From positions 7,931,001-7,995,000 of the forward strand of contig CM065382.1 of the NCBI GenBank assembly GCA_033060915.1: DNA of 64,000 nt, given 5' to 3'. Source of the DNA: Euryodendron excelsum. Taxonomy: Eukaryota > Streptophyta > Magnoliopsida > Ericales > Pentaphylacaceae. Shown one piece after another: positions 24,811 to 36,927 of this stretch. The notes below the pieces were generated by a model. It made no database searches, had not been told where the DNA came from, and saw only the letters and a program-made list of their open reading frames with translations. Each line of letters begins with the position of its first letter. The first letter of the stretch is position 1. Position numbers and translations under genes: made by a program.

Positions 24811-25332
24811 TGTCACGGGCTTGAATCTTGAATACCTTGACCTGTGCGGCCTTAGACACCTTTGGCTACTAAAGATGCTAAGTAAACCTTTAAGAACACC
24901 GAAAGAATAAGGCTAAGAATAAGAGAGCAACAAGAGAACAAGAGAGCTTGTAGAAAAACTTGGAGAATGATTTGATTGCTTAAAACTTGGATGGTTACAA
25001 ATGATGGGCTACCCCCTATTTATACTTGTCCACCTTCTCAATGGATGGTGGGGATTGTTTTGATCCAACAGTTGGGATTCCCCCTTTAGAATCATCTATA
25101 CAAATATTTAGATATTTATGTACAAAGCTTCTCAAAGAAGCCTCTCCCATGTTCTAGAATTTCCCACACCCTTCTAGCTAGTATCTATATTTGTGTAGAA
25201 AGATCTAGAATACTTACAAAAATTGCCCCATGTGTTGGAATGCCCAAGAATTGCCTAGAAGGTTCTAAACTTGGTGGGCTCTTTAGCATCCTCATGGGCT
25301 TATTCTTGGGCCATCTTGGTGGGCTTGTGACA
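24811..25332 (-). repeat. 5' LTR of the chromovirus
   Basis: Matches 19622-20140 with scattered, mostly transition differences. Same TGTCACGGG to GTGACA ends on +. Confidence 0.92.
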
Positions 25333-25785
25333 CAAGGCTTTCATTTATAGCTTTCACTACCAAACTATAAAAAGAGAAGCAATATTATCAAGAACAATAA
25401 AATTGGACTATTTAGCATTGTTTGCAACTAATCCTTTTGTTGTCTTCTAAATGTTTTTCTTAGGATAAAAACTTCATACAAACTAGGCTACAATATCCTA
25501 TTGTTGCTTTGGTACATGGCGATCTCTAATGCTATATACATGTAATGAATCATACAAAAAGAAGAGAATAAAAACAAAAATATACCTTCTGTAGTAAACC
25601 TTGACAAATATAGGGTGTTAAAAAACTAACATGTAGGTTTTAATAATTTTAACACTGTCACTTGTTATGTTACCACTTACATGAACTCTTGCAACGCACA
25701 CAATAGGAAATCCTTGTTTTCCTTTTTCTTATTCATTTTAGATTAAATATTTTTTTTATTTTATGGTCATGGAATTACGCTTTTA

Positions 25786-25990
25786 TCCATAGTTAATGAC
25801 TGCTAAGTTCCAGAGGATGCTATCTGTTATTAAATATGGCCAGAAGCGTAATTACAATGCTGAAGATGTGTTTTTCATTTTATGGTAATGGAATTACGCT
25901 TTTACCCATAGTTAATGACTACTAGCATCTTCTGTAATGCAATTACGCTTATAGTCATATTTAATAACAGATAGCATCTTCTGCAACTAA
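25786..25990. repeat. Copy A-specific inverted repeat
   Basis: The segment gatgctatctgttattaaa (about 25819) is repeated inverted as tttaataacagatagcatc (about 25957), with matching GTAATTAC / ATTACGC flanks, so the strand could fold into an imperfect stem of several tens of bp. Copy B (about 48600-48705) has only one arm. Confidence 0.65.
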
Positions 25991-27828
25991 ATTTTTTGTT
26001 TTTTTCACAGAAGCAGTGGATTACTCTTAAAACATACCTGACGGGTGTCTTTGGCAGATGATATAGAGATAAGTTTTATTTAAAGAGGATTCATTGCAAA
26101 ACAAAAACCATTAAATACTATTCTATCCCGGATGGTTTTAAATTTAATGCATCATAAATGCATTTAAACTATTTACAGAACCCTAAAGGTAGAAGCATGC
26201 AAAGAAAATACTAATCATCCACAAGTTTTGTACAAAAAAAACCACTTGAATAATGTGACAATAGCAATTTTACACTTAAGAGTTTCGTGAAGGGTGTTCT
26301 ATTTTAAAGTGATTAGTTCTTATTCAATCACATTATTCTGGTGATTAATTCTGTATAAATAAAAAAAATTGAGAAAACAAAAGAAAACATAGAGTATAAC
26401 ACAATCTCGGAACAAGAAGAAAAGAGGAGAAAAAAATTCAACAACATCATCATTATAGACATTTAATTATACATATGTACATACTTGTATATGCAAATCC
26501 TATAAACGAAGAGTATAATTGTTAATGAAGATGAGGGTTTGAATTCGAAAAGTATGAAATACAATGATTTTGGACTACTAAGAGATTTTACAAATTAAGC
26601 TAGCTAGCACCTTCTACGAACCAATAATATGAAGTGTAAAAGTAAGACAACCATTATGCCTTACATTTGTAAGAAGAAGAAAAATTGATTACAATGTCAC
26701 AAAGTTTCTCCATGAAAGAACGCAAAACCTTCATATTGATTCTTTTATGTAATGTTGCATAGTCGACCTTAATAACTAGACTTGAAAATAGGTGGATGGT
26801 GGGGTTTTATTTTTTTAAACATAAAAAGTTCTAGATAATTGAATTGTGCTTTAAAATAATCTAAATACTTATGTACTATTGAATTACTATAAAAAAAAGG
26901 ACAATCTAGTGCATAAGGCTTTTGCTATTGCAGGTCTAGGGAGGTTCATGTAGATAGACTTGTCATTGCATGAGAAGAGGTTGTTTCTATATTTCAAACT
27001 CCTGCTGCACATGTTACAATGGAACAATCATACAGTTGTGTCATGACCTGCTCTGTAATAAACATAAAGTACTTTCAACTCTAGTAAGTATCTGAAAAAA
27101 ATAACACATTCAATGCCAAAGCTAAAAGCATGGGAAACAAATATGTAAAGTTGTTTTTCTTGTTAATTTTTATCAACCAACTAATGTTGGATATGGAAAA
27201 GAGGTGAAGAAAGGGAAAGGAAGTAAATCGGGCAAAAGCTCATCGAAATTTGTTAGTGAAAATAGCAACTCATGTTTAATGACTTTCAAATTTTATGAAC
27301 TTGCCATTGTTCTTTGTTAGTTAATTACTAGAAACTTCCTTTCTGGAAAAATATTAATGGTCCACGCTGCTATAAATTTGTTAATGTTTAAAGAACCTCA
27401 ATCAAACATTTTTGGTAAAATTTCATAGGTTGTATTGCAAAATTTTATGAAGATTAACATTCATTGAAGCCATGTTAGGTTTCATGAACCTTGTAGATGT
27501 TCACTAGTACATAGATGATCACTAGATTTTATGAGAGCTCGCTACTACATATTCAGCATAAATTCAGAAGTGATGGAAAAAAAAGCAAAATAAATATTTT
27601 GAAAAGTAATTTGACATTTCATATGTTTGATGGAACTTACCGTAAATTTACATTTAGTACTAGCAAGTTTCCATGGACGCCGATCAACTTCTTGCGAGAT
27701 TTTATCAAAGCTCGCCAATACTTTGATAAGCTTTTATGGGACTCCGAGCTTTTTGGAAAATGAAAATGCTAATGAATGTGCGAGGCTCAAACTGGCTTAT
27801 GCAAATGCCAATTGTCATTTCTTCAGAA

Positions 27829-27854
27829 GAGAGAGAGAGAGAGAGAGAGAGAGA
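27829..27854. repeat. (GA)n microsatellite
   Basis: About 12 GA units. The matching place in copy B (about 51452-51460) has only three or four. Confidence 0.9.
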
Positions 27855-28937
27855 ACTCACAAAAGCTGGTCGAGAAGAGAGGTCTGATCGTGGATCTTGA
27901 TTTAAGGTGGCGGTAATAATTATTGTTGTGGACATCAACGATATTCTAATAAGTTGCCATAAGGATGGGTAAACTTTTCCTGCTTCGTCTTGAATACCAT
28001 GGAGATTGCTCTTTGAACATCAATGATCTTCAAGAAGGATTGAAAATAAATCGTCATCGATGATCTTGATAACTTTCAACTTATCTCAGGTTTCATTTTC
28101 CTGCTAGCGAGAGGTACGACATCCTCTGTGCCAATGTCGATTTGAACGATCCTTTCTCCACACATGAGGATAAGGTCGAACCACGAGATGAGAGGAGGGG
28201 AGATTCGTACTAACAGCTGCCTTTTTCCCTACTTTTATTGCTGGCTATTTTCTCATTAAAACTCTTGAAGTTTAGTCTTTCAGTATCGAGATTTTCTTTC
28301 AGAGGCTTCGATATACATGTTTTGTTATGCTTCTTAAATAGGTACAAGCTGGACCAAACTACTACTAGTTGGTTTGACTTGCCTTCCCCATGAGGAGACG
28401 GGGTAAGGGTGGTGAGAGTTTCGAAATCAATTAAGGGAAGGTTGGGGGCGATGGAAAGGAAGGACGGGGAGAGCGATCCCTGCCTGTAGGGTAGGCTAAG
28501 GGTTCTACGTTGGGCTTATGAGCCCAATTACCACAGAAAAATAGGCATGGGCTCAGGTTCATACCATTTGTAAATGGTTTAAGCTTCAATGGGCAATGAC
28601 TGAATATTTCTCCCTTAAAAAAGATGACATGCTTGTCACACGAGAATTTCTTATCTTTGTTTTAAATAAAAATTAGTAAAAAGTTGACATTATAATAAAT
28701 TAAAAATATAATAACTTAATTATCAACAAATATAAATCTTAAAGTAAAATTTAATGTAAAATACAAAAGTACTAAGTGTAATTAACTCAAATTATAATAA
28801 AAAGTTGCATGCTAGTTGCTTACACCCATTTTGTTCCAATAGTAACTTTTGACCTTCAGTGTTTTAAAATTGGTTTGCCAACGTTGCTTAAATTAACTTT
28901 TATTCTTCCCATACAAGGAACCCCGAATTTTTATTAA

Positions 28938-29465
28938 GGGTTAATTACAACAACATCTTCGAAACTATGACTCAGTATCATTAAGTGTCCTTAAAATCTA
29001 AAACATTACACATTAACCTTTAAACTTGTATCAATTAACACCTCTATTAACAATATATTAAGCAATTTGTTATGAAAATAGATGAAAATTTATCATGTGA
29101 CTGACACATGTTCACAAAAGTATAATTTTATACCTAAATTGACATTCTTTTTTTTTATTTATAATAATTGTTTAATGATTGAAATACCCTTGAATTGCCC
29201 ATATATTTACATACCATTCAAATGGTATTTCAATTATTAGCCTATTATTATATTAAGGAAAGATCAACTTAGGTGTAAAACTATTTTTTTTTTTTAATAT
29301 GTGCGTGTCACATAATGTAATAATTTTTTATATTATTTTCCTAATAAATTGCTAATAAAAAGTGTTAATTGATAGTAGTTTAGTGGGTCAATATATTACG
29401 TCTTAGAGTTTAAGAGAATTAGTGATACTGAGTCATAGTTTAAGGAGCGTAGTTGTAATGAACCC
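28938..29465. mobile_element. Mutator-type MITE, copy A
   Basis: About 43-bp terminal inverted repeats: left starts GGGTTAATTACAAC and contains ACTATGACTCAGTATCA; the right end is its complement (TGATACTGAGTCATAGT to GTAATGAACCC). The flanks ttttattaa and tttcattaa form a 9-bp duplication with one mismatch, the Mutator length. The same element is at 52530-52991, so it predates the duplication. No coding capacity. Confidence 0.8.
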
Positions 29466-30619
29466 TTTCATTAATTAGTAACTTTTCCCAACCGTTAACA
29501 AGACCTTAAATTAGTTTGGGCATTTTAAATTTTGACTGCACATTAACCATTACTATGGTTGAAATTTTAATTTCTAATAACGTACAACATAAGATTTTGA
29601 ATTTTGAACTTTCCCCACATTACATGCCGAATTTTAAATCGATCGAAGATCGGGAACTATGTCATTTATACACTCACAAAAATAATTTTAAATAACTTAT
29701 AATATTTAATTTTAAAAAAACTAAAATATTTAAGATAAATAAAAAGCATAATCATCACAGTAGTCATTCTTTACTTAATTATAAAAATTTTTGGGCAAAA
29801 TCTCAATAAAAGATATGTTAATGTGTGTTTCAGTACCCTAACAATACACATGCCAAGTGGCAATTAACTATTAGTCAGAATTTGAAGTCAATTAAAATTT
29901 GAGTATTTGACAATTTGGATTCAAGGGTTTGATTGATTTTTCTCTTAATTCGTCAATTCGAGAATTGTAGTACTATTTGTCTATGTAGTTAGAAGGATTA
30001 GGTTACTTAGGTTAAGCCTAACCGCCGCATTGCAATTCATACTTATGTGAAAAAAAGTATAATAGTCAGATAGTACTGATTTTTAACATTTATCCTAGTT
30101 AATTGTGGTATTTGGCATTTTATTACATCAGCCACATTGACTGTTATAAATAGAGAAACTTGTAAGGAAGTAAATGCCACATGTCAAATTCTGATAAGCA
30201 TGAGTACTGAAAAAGTCAGTACTACCTGACTACTAGTCATTTTCCTTCCTCATGAGCGTGGGATAATCTGTATAAATTTTAGCTCAACTAAACTCGAGCT
30301 ATACCTAACTTAGCTTGAAACTTGCCTTAACTCCATATGAAATAGTACTTCTATGTTTTTTGCGTTTTTCAATAGGTAAATGAGAAAGAAAAAAATAGAT
30401 TTGCAAACATTACCTTCACTTGAGTCAACGTCAATCTATTTGTAGGTTTTTTTTTTTTTTATAACATAAAAAAGTAATAGGTTTGACCATAGAATATCCT
30501 AGTTTATTGTCAAATACCATGTTACAAAAACCTTTATAATATGTTTATCTCTGTGATAGTTGTATAGTTTAATAGAGTTCGGTGTTCAAACAAATACTGA
30601 TGAGTATTTGAATGACCCG
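29466..30619. other. AT-rich non-coding segment
   Basis: Collinear with copy B about 53000-54540, apart from a B-specific ~440-bp piece. No gene or bounded element seen. Confidence 0.5.
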
Positions 30620-32745
30620 TGAAATAATCCAATAGATGATAGTTGGGAGAGAAGAGATCCATGATTGTTTTGGCCATAGCAGTTAATGCACCCCTACTTA
30701 AATGGCCATAACTCACTATTAAATGGTGGGTTTTACCAGTGAGTACACTAATTATACACATGTTAACAAAGATTTCTTACTACTATTTTGTTAATCCTGC
30801 CAAGAGATCATTAGTGAGATAGATAAACATGGTGTAAATGAGGATTGAATATAGACAAATTTAACTAAACTCTATAACTGCCTTTGTAATGAAGCTAATT
30901 TGAGCAATAAGCATCTTGGACAACGAATATCACACGTTGCAGGATGCCATGGAGGATAGCTAGAGGAGAAGGAATCCACGACTGTTTGGCCATGGCAATG
31001 CAACTGCTACTTAAATGGTCACGACTCACTATTAAAAGTTGGGCTCTACTTGTGAGTATACTTAGAGCCCATCTATTAACAAGTGCTTGTTACCACATTT
31101 TTGTTAATCCTCTCACAATATCATTAATGAGGCAGATAAAGATAGAATAAATGAGGACTGGACATAGAGACGTCTAATTAAACTCATTTTTCGCCTTTGT
31201 GGTGAAGCTTATTGTTCAGTAGAAGAAATTCATGATGGTTTTGGCTATGGCTATGCAACCACTCTTAAATGGCCAAAACTTAGGAAACCCAAGACTGTTT
31301 TAGCCATAGTTGTGCAACCATTACTTAAATGGGCTCGATTCACTGTTAATGTTGGGTTTTACTTGAGAGCATACATAGAGCACACTTCTTAACAAGTATT
31401 TGTTCCCCTAGTTTTGTCAACCCTTCCAAAAATTAGTAATGAGGCAGATAAATTAAGAGTAAATAAGGGTTGAATACAGACATATTCAATTAAATTCCTT
31501 TACCGCCTTTGTTGTGAAACTAATTTGAGCAATGAGAATCTTGGATTATAATATCACATGTTGCAAAATGCCATGGAGGATCGGTAGGGTAGAAAGAATC
31601 CATGTCTGTTTTGACTATGCCTATGCAACCACTACGTAGATGGCCCCAACTCACTGTTATTGTTGGGTTTTACTTGTGAGCATACTAAGAACATTTCTGT
31701 TGTCTATCAAAAAAAGAACACACCTATTAACAAGTATTCAATTCTTTCAAAATATTACGAATGAGACAAGTAAACAAGGAGTAAATGAGGATTGAATACA
31801 GACATGTTCAATTAAACACCTTAGCCGCCTTTGTCATGAAGCTAATTTGAGCAAACGATGAATATCACACATTGCAGGATGCCATGGAGGTTAGGTAGGA
31901 GAGAAAGAATCCATGCATGTTTTGGCCATGACTATGCAATCAATACGTAGATGGCTCCAACTCACTGTTATTATTGGATTCTACTTGTGAGCATATTAAG
32001 AACATTTATGTTATCTATAAAAAAAAAAAAAGAAAAAAAAAAACATACTTGTTAACGAGTATTTTTTGCCCCTTTCTTTCGATCCTTTCAAAATATTACT
32101 AATAAGCCAGGTAAACATGGAGTAAATGAGGATTGAATACAGACATGTTCAATTAAACTCTTTAACCACCTTTGTTATGAAGCTAATTTGAACAAATAAT
32201 GAATATCACATGTTGCAAGATGCCATGGAGGTTAGGTAGGGGAGAAGGAATCCATGCATGTTTTGGCCATGATTATACAATCACTACTTAAATGACCATA
32301 ACTCACTATTAATGGTGGGTTCTACTAGTGAGCATACTAAGAACACACATGTTAACAAGTATTTCTTGACTCGTTTTGTCCATCTTTCCAAAATATCATT
32401 ATGGGGATAGATAAACATTGAGTAAATGAGAATTGAATATAGACATATATAATTAAACTCCTTAATTGTCCTTGTCACGATGTAATTTGACCAATGAACA
32501 TCTTCGATGATCAATATCACGCATAGCATGATGACGTCATGGAGGATAGCCTAGCGAGAGGAAATCCATGAATGTTTTGGCCATCGCTATGCAACCACTA
32601 CTTTAATTGCTATGAATCACTATTAAATGTTGGGTCCTATTTGTCAATATAGTTTTAACACACTAGTTAAATTATTGTCAATCCTTCCAAAATATCATTA
32701 ATGAGACAGATCAACTTGTAAAGTAAATTAGGATTGAATACACCC
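30620..32745. repeat. ~312-bp tandem repeat array, copy A (about 7 units)
   Basis: Diverged units carry a gatgccatggagg-type core followed by 'gagaaggaatccatg', 'tttggccatggctatgcaaccactacttaaatgg' and 'gttgggttctacttgtgag'-like blocks. Core positions: about 30636 (degenerate), 30944, 31256 (degenerate), 31568, 31879, 32220, 32532, a spacing near 312 bp. The third unit has an internal ~80-bp duplication. No unit has a conserved open frame. The array also occurs in copy B. Confidence 0.85.
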
Positions 32746-33625
32746 GCAAACCAAATGAATTATGCCAGAAAACTAGCAATTTCACTTAGTTTTGCTTTTG
32801 CCTCTAGCAAATCAAGGTTTTCACAATAGAAAATTATTTCCACTAAAACATTCTAAGTGAACATTGTTGGATTATCTCCATCTCATTGCATCAAAGGTCC
32901 GGTTGCAAAAGGAAATTGGATCTTTAGGAGAACTTACATATTTGGGTGACTATAATCACTGGTGGTCAGGAACATAAGTAGTCTTATGTCAAACTAGACC
33001 TCTAGATGGGCCCCAAAAGAAATTGGCCCAACGGGTCTTCTTTAACAGGTGGAAACTTAAATCTTAAACATACCAGTAGCTAGGCCCCAAGAACTATGGG
33101 CCCAAGGGGTCTTGTTTGGTAGCCCATCAACAAAATAGCCCAGACATAAGGGATACCGGGCTATAGTTTTTGGCCCTTGAACAACTTTCATGAAGCCACG
33201 GAGAAAAGCTTGGGGGCAATGAGAACAGGCCTATGACTGTTATGAGCCTAATGGCTATGGCCCATGGGATCATTGGCAATGGCAATGATCCTTTCGAAAG
33301 AAAAGAGTTGAAAAGGCATTTGTTAGGAAGTTTTGTTTTGTTTTGTTTTGGTTTTTTTTCTTTTTTTTTTGCGATGTGTTTTTTCCTTCAATTCTTATTG
33401 TATTTCCCTTTGGTGATTTGCAGCTTTTTCAATAGCAGAACTGGCTTCGGTGACTCGCCGTTGAAGCTCTTTTCAATTTAAAATAATGAGATTGTAGGAT
33501 CTTTGCAACTCATCCTTTATGCCGTCTGAAACGTGAATTTATCAAAAGAAGAGAGGTGAAAAGAAAAAGGAAAGGAAAAGTAAAAGAAGATAGAAAAAAA
33601 TAAGAGGTTTTAAATTTTTATTTAT
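32746..33625. other. Distal end of copy A, non-coding
   Basis: Collinear with about 58146-58650 of copy B (shared text such as aaaataatgag and ctttgcaac). No gene recognised; the 82-codon frame at 33233-33481 is low-complexity and not conserved. Confidence 0.5.
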
Positions 33626-33730
33626 TTATTTATTTTATGTTCTTTTACTTTTTACTTTCTCTGACAGCCAACTATACGATGTAATTTAACATTTTTTTTC
33701 TCACAAAATCCTTAAAATCCTTGATTTAAA
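33626..33730. other. Duplication junction between copies A and B
   Basis: AT-rich filler of about 100 bp (ttattta runs). Homology to the CYP79-upstream end of copy B stops before it; homology to VAL exon 12 begins immediately after it at about 33731. Confidence 0.7.
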
Positions 33731-34970
33731 CACAGGAGAAATGAATTCAAAGAACTGAAAAGTCTTCTTAGAGTTGGCAAGGGTATGGATCATGTTTCTG
33801 TAAATCCTCTTTGTTCTAACAAGACTTGTGAAGCTCATCATTTTAAGAAAAATGATTTTCAGAATCAAAAGACAAAGAGTGATCCAAATGTTTGCAATTT
33901 CTTCTGTTTCTTCATTTATTTTTTTATAAGTAATGTCATGTCTATATATACACACGTGCAAGCATGCATCCACTGGGATATTCGAACGCGGTGCCGTTTA
34001 TACATATATACTCTGTTTTATGGACTCGGGTGGTGTGGGGTACATGTTACGTGCCAAGTCATCTAATTTTAATTAATGGGATAAGTTATTGAAGTTGTTC
34101 AGTTTCATCAATATATGCAGGGGGAAATTAAGTGTCTAAATAATGGTGTGTTTTACATAATGACTTCACTTATTGGATAAAATATTGATGTTGTGCAGGA
34201 ATAAAATGGAAAGTATCCTATGGAATTTCTGTTCAAGTTTAACATTTTCCTTATTCCTTTTGTTGAGCTAGCACTCATGTTGCTTTATTGCTTATGCACC
34301 TGATGGTAAGTGTATCCAACGCATCTGATACCCTTACCCCATACCCAATTCATGTTGTGCATGATATGGCTTCTTCACACATTTTGAGATATCTGTCAAC
34401 ATTGTCGTTGCATGGTTTTGTAAAATACTTGGAAAGTTTTTAGATATCTATGTTGTTTGTGGTGAATGTTACGTGCAAATAGGTAATTGTGCAGAATTGA
34501 GAAAAATAGATGGATTGAATCTCTTGTACGGCCATTCCACACAATGAAATTGTTTTGATGGTAGAAGTTAATCATCCTTGTTACGCATCACAATTTGGCT
34601 TCTAGTTTTTATAGAGTTTTCTGGTGCATTTTATCTATGAAGTTTGTAATCTTGGTTGCATGATTTTTTCCCTAATAAATCTTGAAATACCTGGTGATGT
34701 TAATCCTCCGCCTTCATCTTTTTCTCCACAGATTTTAACAAGCGTAGAATCACAGGAAGCACCAAGGTCGCACGAGAATGCGAGCCTTGTGGCTTAGACG
34801 GTTTGGCCACTGCTGCAGTATTAGGAGACAGTGCGGTAGACAGGTTAGCCATCCATCGGAGCCACTAACAGATATTCCCGGAATCGGCCCGGCTGCACTT
34901 GCATTATGTGCATTCAACCCCCAAGTGGAAAAGGCAAGCACAAGCCTACCTGCATCTACAATGTTTGCAT

Positions 34971-36051
34971 AGTTGGGATTTTAACTCCACGTGTAGAAGT
35001 ATACCCACGATTATATGCACATATTAAAGAAAAACACAACATAAGAATTAAAGTGGTTAACAACAATCTACCTACGTTCATCGGCAAGGACGAAGCCAGG
35101 TATTGAATAAAGGGGCCGTGACCCCCTAATATTCAAACAACCCCATAGGTATAGTAAAAATTAAGGCAAAATTTTTTTAACATAGTAAAGTGGCCCCTTT
35201 CAATTTTAAAAAATATTATATTAAGTATAGAATCAAGGTCATAAAAAGTTTTCATAATAAAATGACATTTTTTCTATACAATTTTATATATTGTGGTCCA
35301 TTTTTGTTGCTATTTGGTTTTTTTTTTTTTTTTTTTTGTTTATGATATGTTTTCGCTGTGGTCCAATTCCTATGTTTACCCGTACCCAATTATTGAGATT
35401 GTTGATAAAATTTGGAGAAAAGAACACAACTCAATTTTTGTCAGGAGCGGAGTGTAAACCAATATTGTAAAGAATTTTTTTGGTACATAAAACATAGCTT
35501 GCATTATTAATTGAATTTTTTTTTTATAGAGATGTTATTGCGCCCCCCCCCGCCGCGCGGGCGACAAATTTCTGGCTTCGTCCCTATCCATAAGTGAGAG
35601 AACAATTCACTATTAACAGAAATTACAAGTATGAGACAATTTCAAAACACTCAACTGACACAATACTTGAGTCATAATTACTTAAGGAGTCAAGGGTATT
35701 CGAATCCCGAAGCCATCCGCTTCTCCCCTTCTTTCAGTGTCCTAAGCCCTATAGTTATGCACGTTTGTTACTCCACTCTCATGTATTCTTTAATCTCTCT
35801 TTTCTATTTCTCTGCAAGTTTTTATTGAATTCTGCAAGCCTCTTTTAAGCAAACGTCCCTCTTTAGGCACATAAAGCCTAACCTAAAATTCTCATAATTA
35901 TCTATTTATAGGCAAATTTTAGAAATCCTTATTCCCACACAATTAAAAATATATGTTTCACTTATAAAAAAAACCTAGAATTTTTATACAACTAAAAAAG
36001 TCACATGCACAACGTAATTGTATAGACCTCACAAGACAGACGCCCAACCTA
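34971..36051 (-). mobile_element. Insertion in the VAL pseudogene, possibly a solo LTR
   Basis: About 1.08 kb interrupts exon 13 homology between '..gtttgcat' and 'catggctgtc'. Its ends are agttgggatttt and cccaaccta, and flanking CAT on both sides may be a short target duplication. On minus it has a TATAAATAG box (about 35907-35915) and an AATAAA (about 35825), suggesting a solo LTR. The ends do not fit TG..CA cleanly. A MITE-like element (35085-35586) is nested inside. Confidence 0.55.
35085..35586. mobile_element. hAT-like MITE nested in the 34971-36051 insertion
   Basis: Inverted ends GGACGAAGCCAG (left, about 35088) and CTGGCTTCGTCC (right, ending about 35583), 12 bp perfect. The interior is AT-rich with 'ggggccgtgaccccc' near the left end and a C-run plus gccgcgcgggc near the right. 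A target duplication is not clear. No coding capacity. Confidence 0.65.
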
Positions 36052-36436
36052 CATGGCTGTCAAGCGTCACTTTAAACCATCATGCTGCGAAAGAAGGAAA
36101 CGCCAATCAGCTAAGGGGACGGGCATGCAAGCGAAAGCCAAGAAAATTGATTTGGCTAGCTACGTTTATTCTTTGTGGGAGGCAAGGAACTTGAGAGTGT
36201 TTGAATAAAAGATTCAAACTCCACAAGATGTAGGTAGGAAAATTTAAAATCATGTGTACTCTATCTTAAACCACTTATTTTCAGCCTTGTTAGGGGTTTA
36301 AGTTCGACTTTAGAGTCAAGCTGTTGGTCTTTGATCTCTTTTCAGTCTTGCTGCTTTTGATTGGGATGTTATTGCTTGTATTGACTTCTTAGCCTTTTCG
36401 ATTTGCTCTTGGATATGTCCATAGCTGTGTACTATC

Positions 36437-36913
36437 TGTTAGATTATTCTTGATTGAGCCCACATTATTTGTGGATGTTTTCTAAACACGGGTTGGACCC
36501 AAGTTTGGATGAGACAAACATGGTAAGCCCAATAAGGTTGTGATCTATTATACATGGGCTAGTGTGCATCTATTATCAATGTGGGTTGACGGTAATTAAT
36601 GTGGGCCTAATTAGCCAATTGAGTCTTTTATGGAAGGGCCCAATGTAGCTAGGGTTTCCTATATATAGAGGCTAGGTCCCCTCTTTTCTCACAATCATCA
36701 GACAGTTTTTCATAAAATTCTGTCATACAGTAGTGGGTACAGAGAGGAAGACGAACCTCTAAGAAGCCTTGTTCGAGATTAATCGCCGCTCCAAAGGGAT
36801 TCGTGAAATCATAGAGCAAACAGGTAAATTTCGGCATTCAGTTTTGTTTCCTGTTAAGTTCCTATATTCGCATATAATCTAGGTCAATATTATGATCTAT
36901 TTTGAAGTTTACA
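36437..36913 (+). repeat. 5' LTR of the copia element
   Basis: Begins TGTTAGATTATTC and ends GTTTACA. A TATA-like box (cctatatatagagg) is near 36658-36671. Confidence 0.93.
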
Positions 36914-36915
36914 TG

Positions 36916-36927
36916 TGGTATCAGAGC
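36916..36927 (+). other. Primer binding site of the copia element
   Basis: TGGTATCAGAGC, complementary to the 3' end of initiator tRNA-Met, 2 bp after the 5' LTR. Confidence 0.93.

Larger units (their letters stand above)
19622..25332 (-). mobile_element. Ty3/gypsy chromovirus retrotransposon, minus orientation, inactivated
   Basis: Two ~520-bp LTRs (19622-20140, 24811-25332; roughly 95% alike by eye) flank a minus-strand gag-pol. The target duplication is CAAG or ACAAG (19617-19621; 25332-25336), the ambiguity arising from a shared A. Copy B has the empty site near 48137-48143. A primer site for initiator tRNA-Met lies at 24793-24808 and a polypurine tract (GGTGGGGGAGAA on minus) at 20141-20152. 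Domain order gag, protease, RT, RNase H, integrase, chromodomain identifies a chromovirus. It inserted just upstream of the dead CYP79 promoter remnant. Confidence 0.95.
25337..28937. other. Former upstream region of the dead CYP79, non-coding
   Basis: AT-rich DNA collinear with 48145-52529 of copy B, minus the B-specific Mutator-like insertion. It has no supported gene; short open frames (for example 27515-27763) are not conserved in copy B. It includes an inverted repeat (25786-25990) and a GA microsatellite (27829-27854). Confidence 0.55.
7342..33625. repeat. Segmental tandem duplication, copy A
   Basis: From inside VAL exon 12 this segment is paralogous to copy B. Collinear anchors, A to B: VAL exon 12 (7342 to 33731), VAL exon 13 (8280 to 34732, 36052 and 44101), the 3' flank (9044 to 44529), 10440-10914 to 44880-45425, 16948 to 45429, CYP79 remnant (18716-19536 to 46308-46695), CYP79 promoter (19545 to 48064), upstream DNA (25337-30600 to 48145-54500), tandem array (30620 to 54540) and end (33500 to 58520). 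Copy A carries the 3' end of the working VAL gene and a dead CYP79. Its insertions are absent from B. Confidence 0.9.

Noticed and set aside
30620..32745. CRISPR-like or coding repeat array
   Set aside because: Units of ~312 bp are diverged along their whole length with no spacer pattern and no conserved frame; the genome is a plant's.
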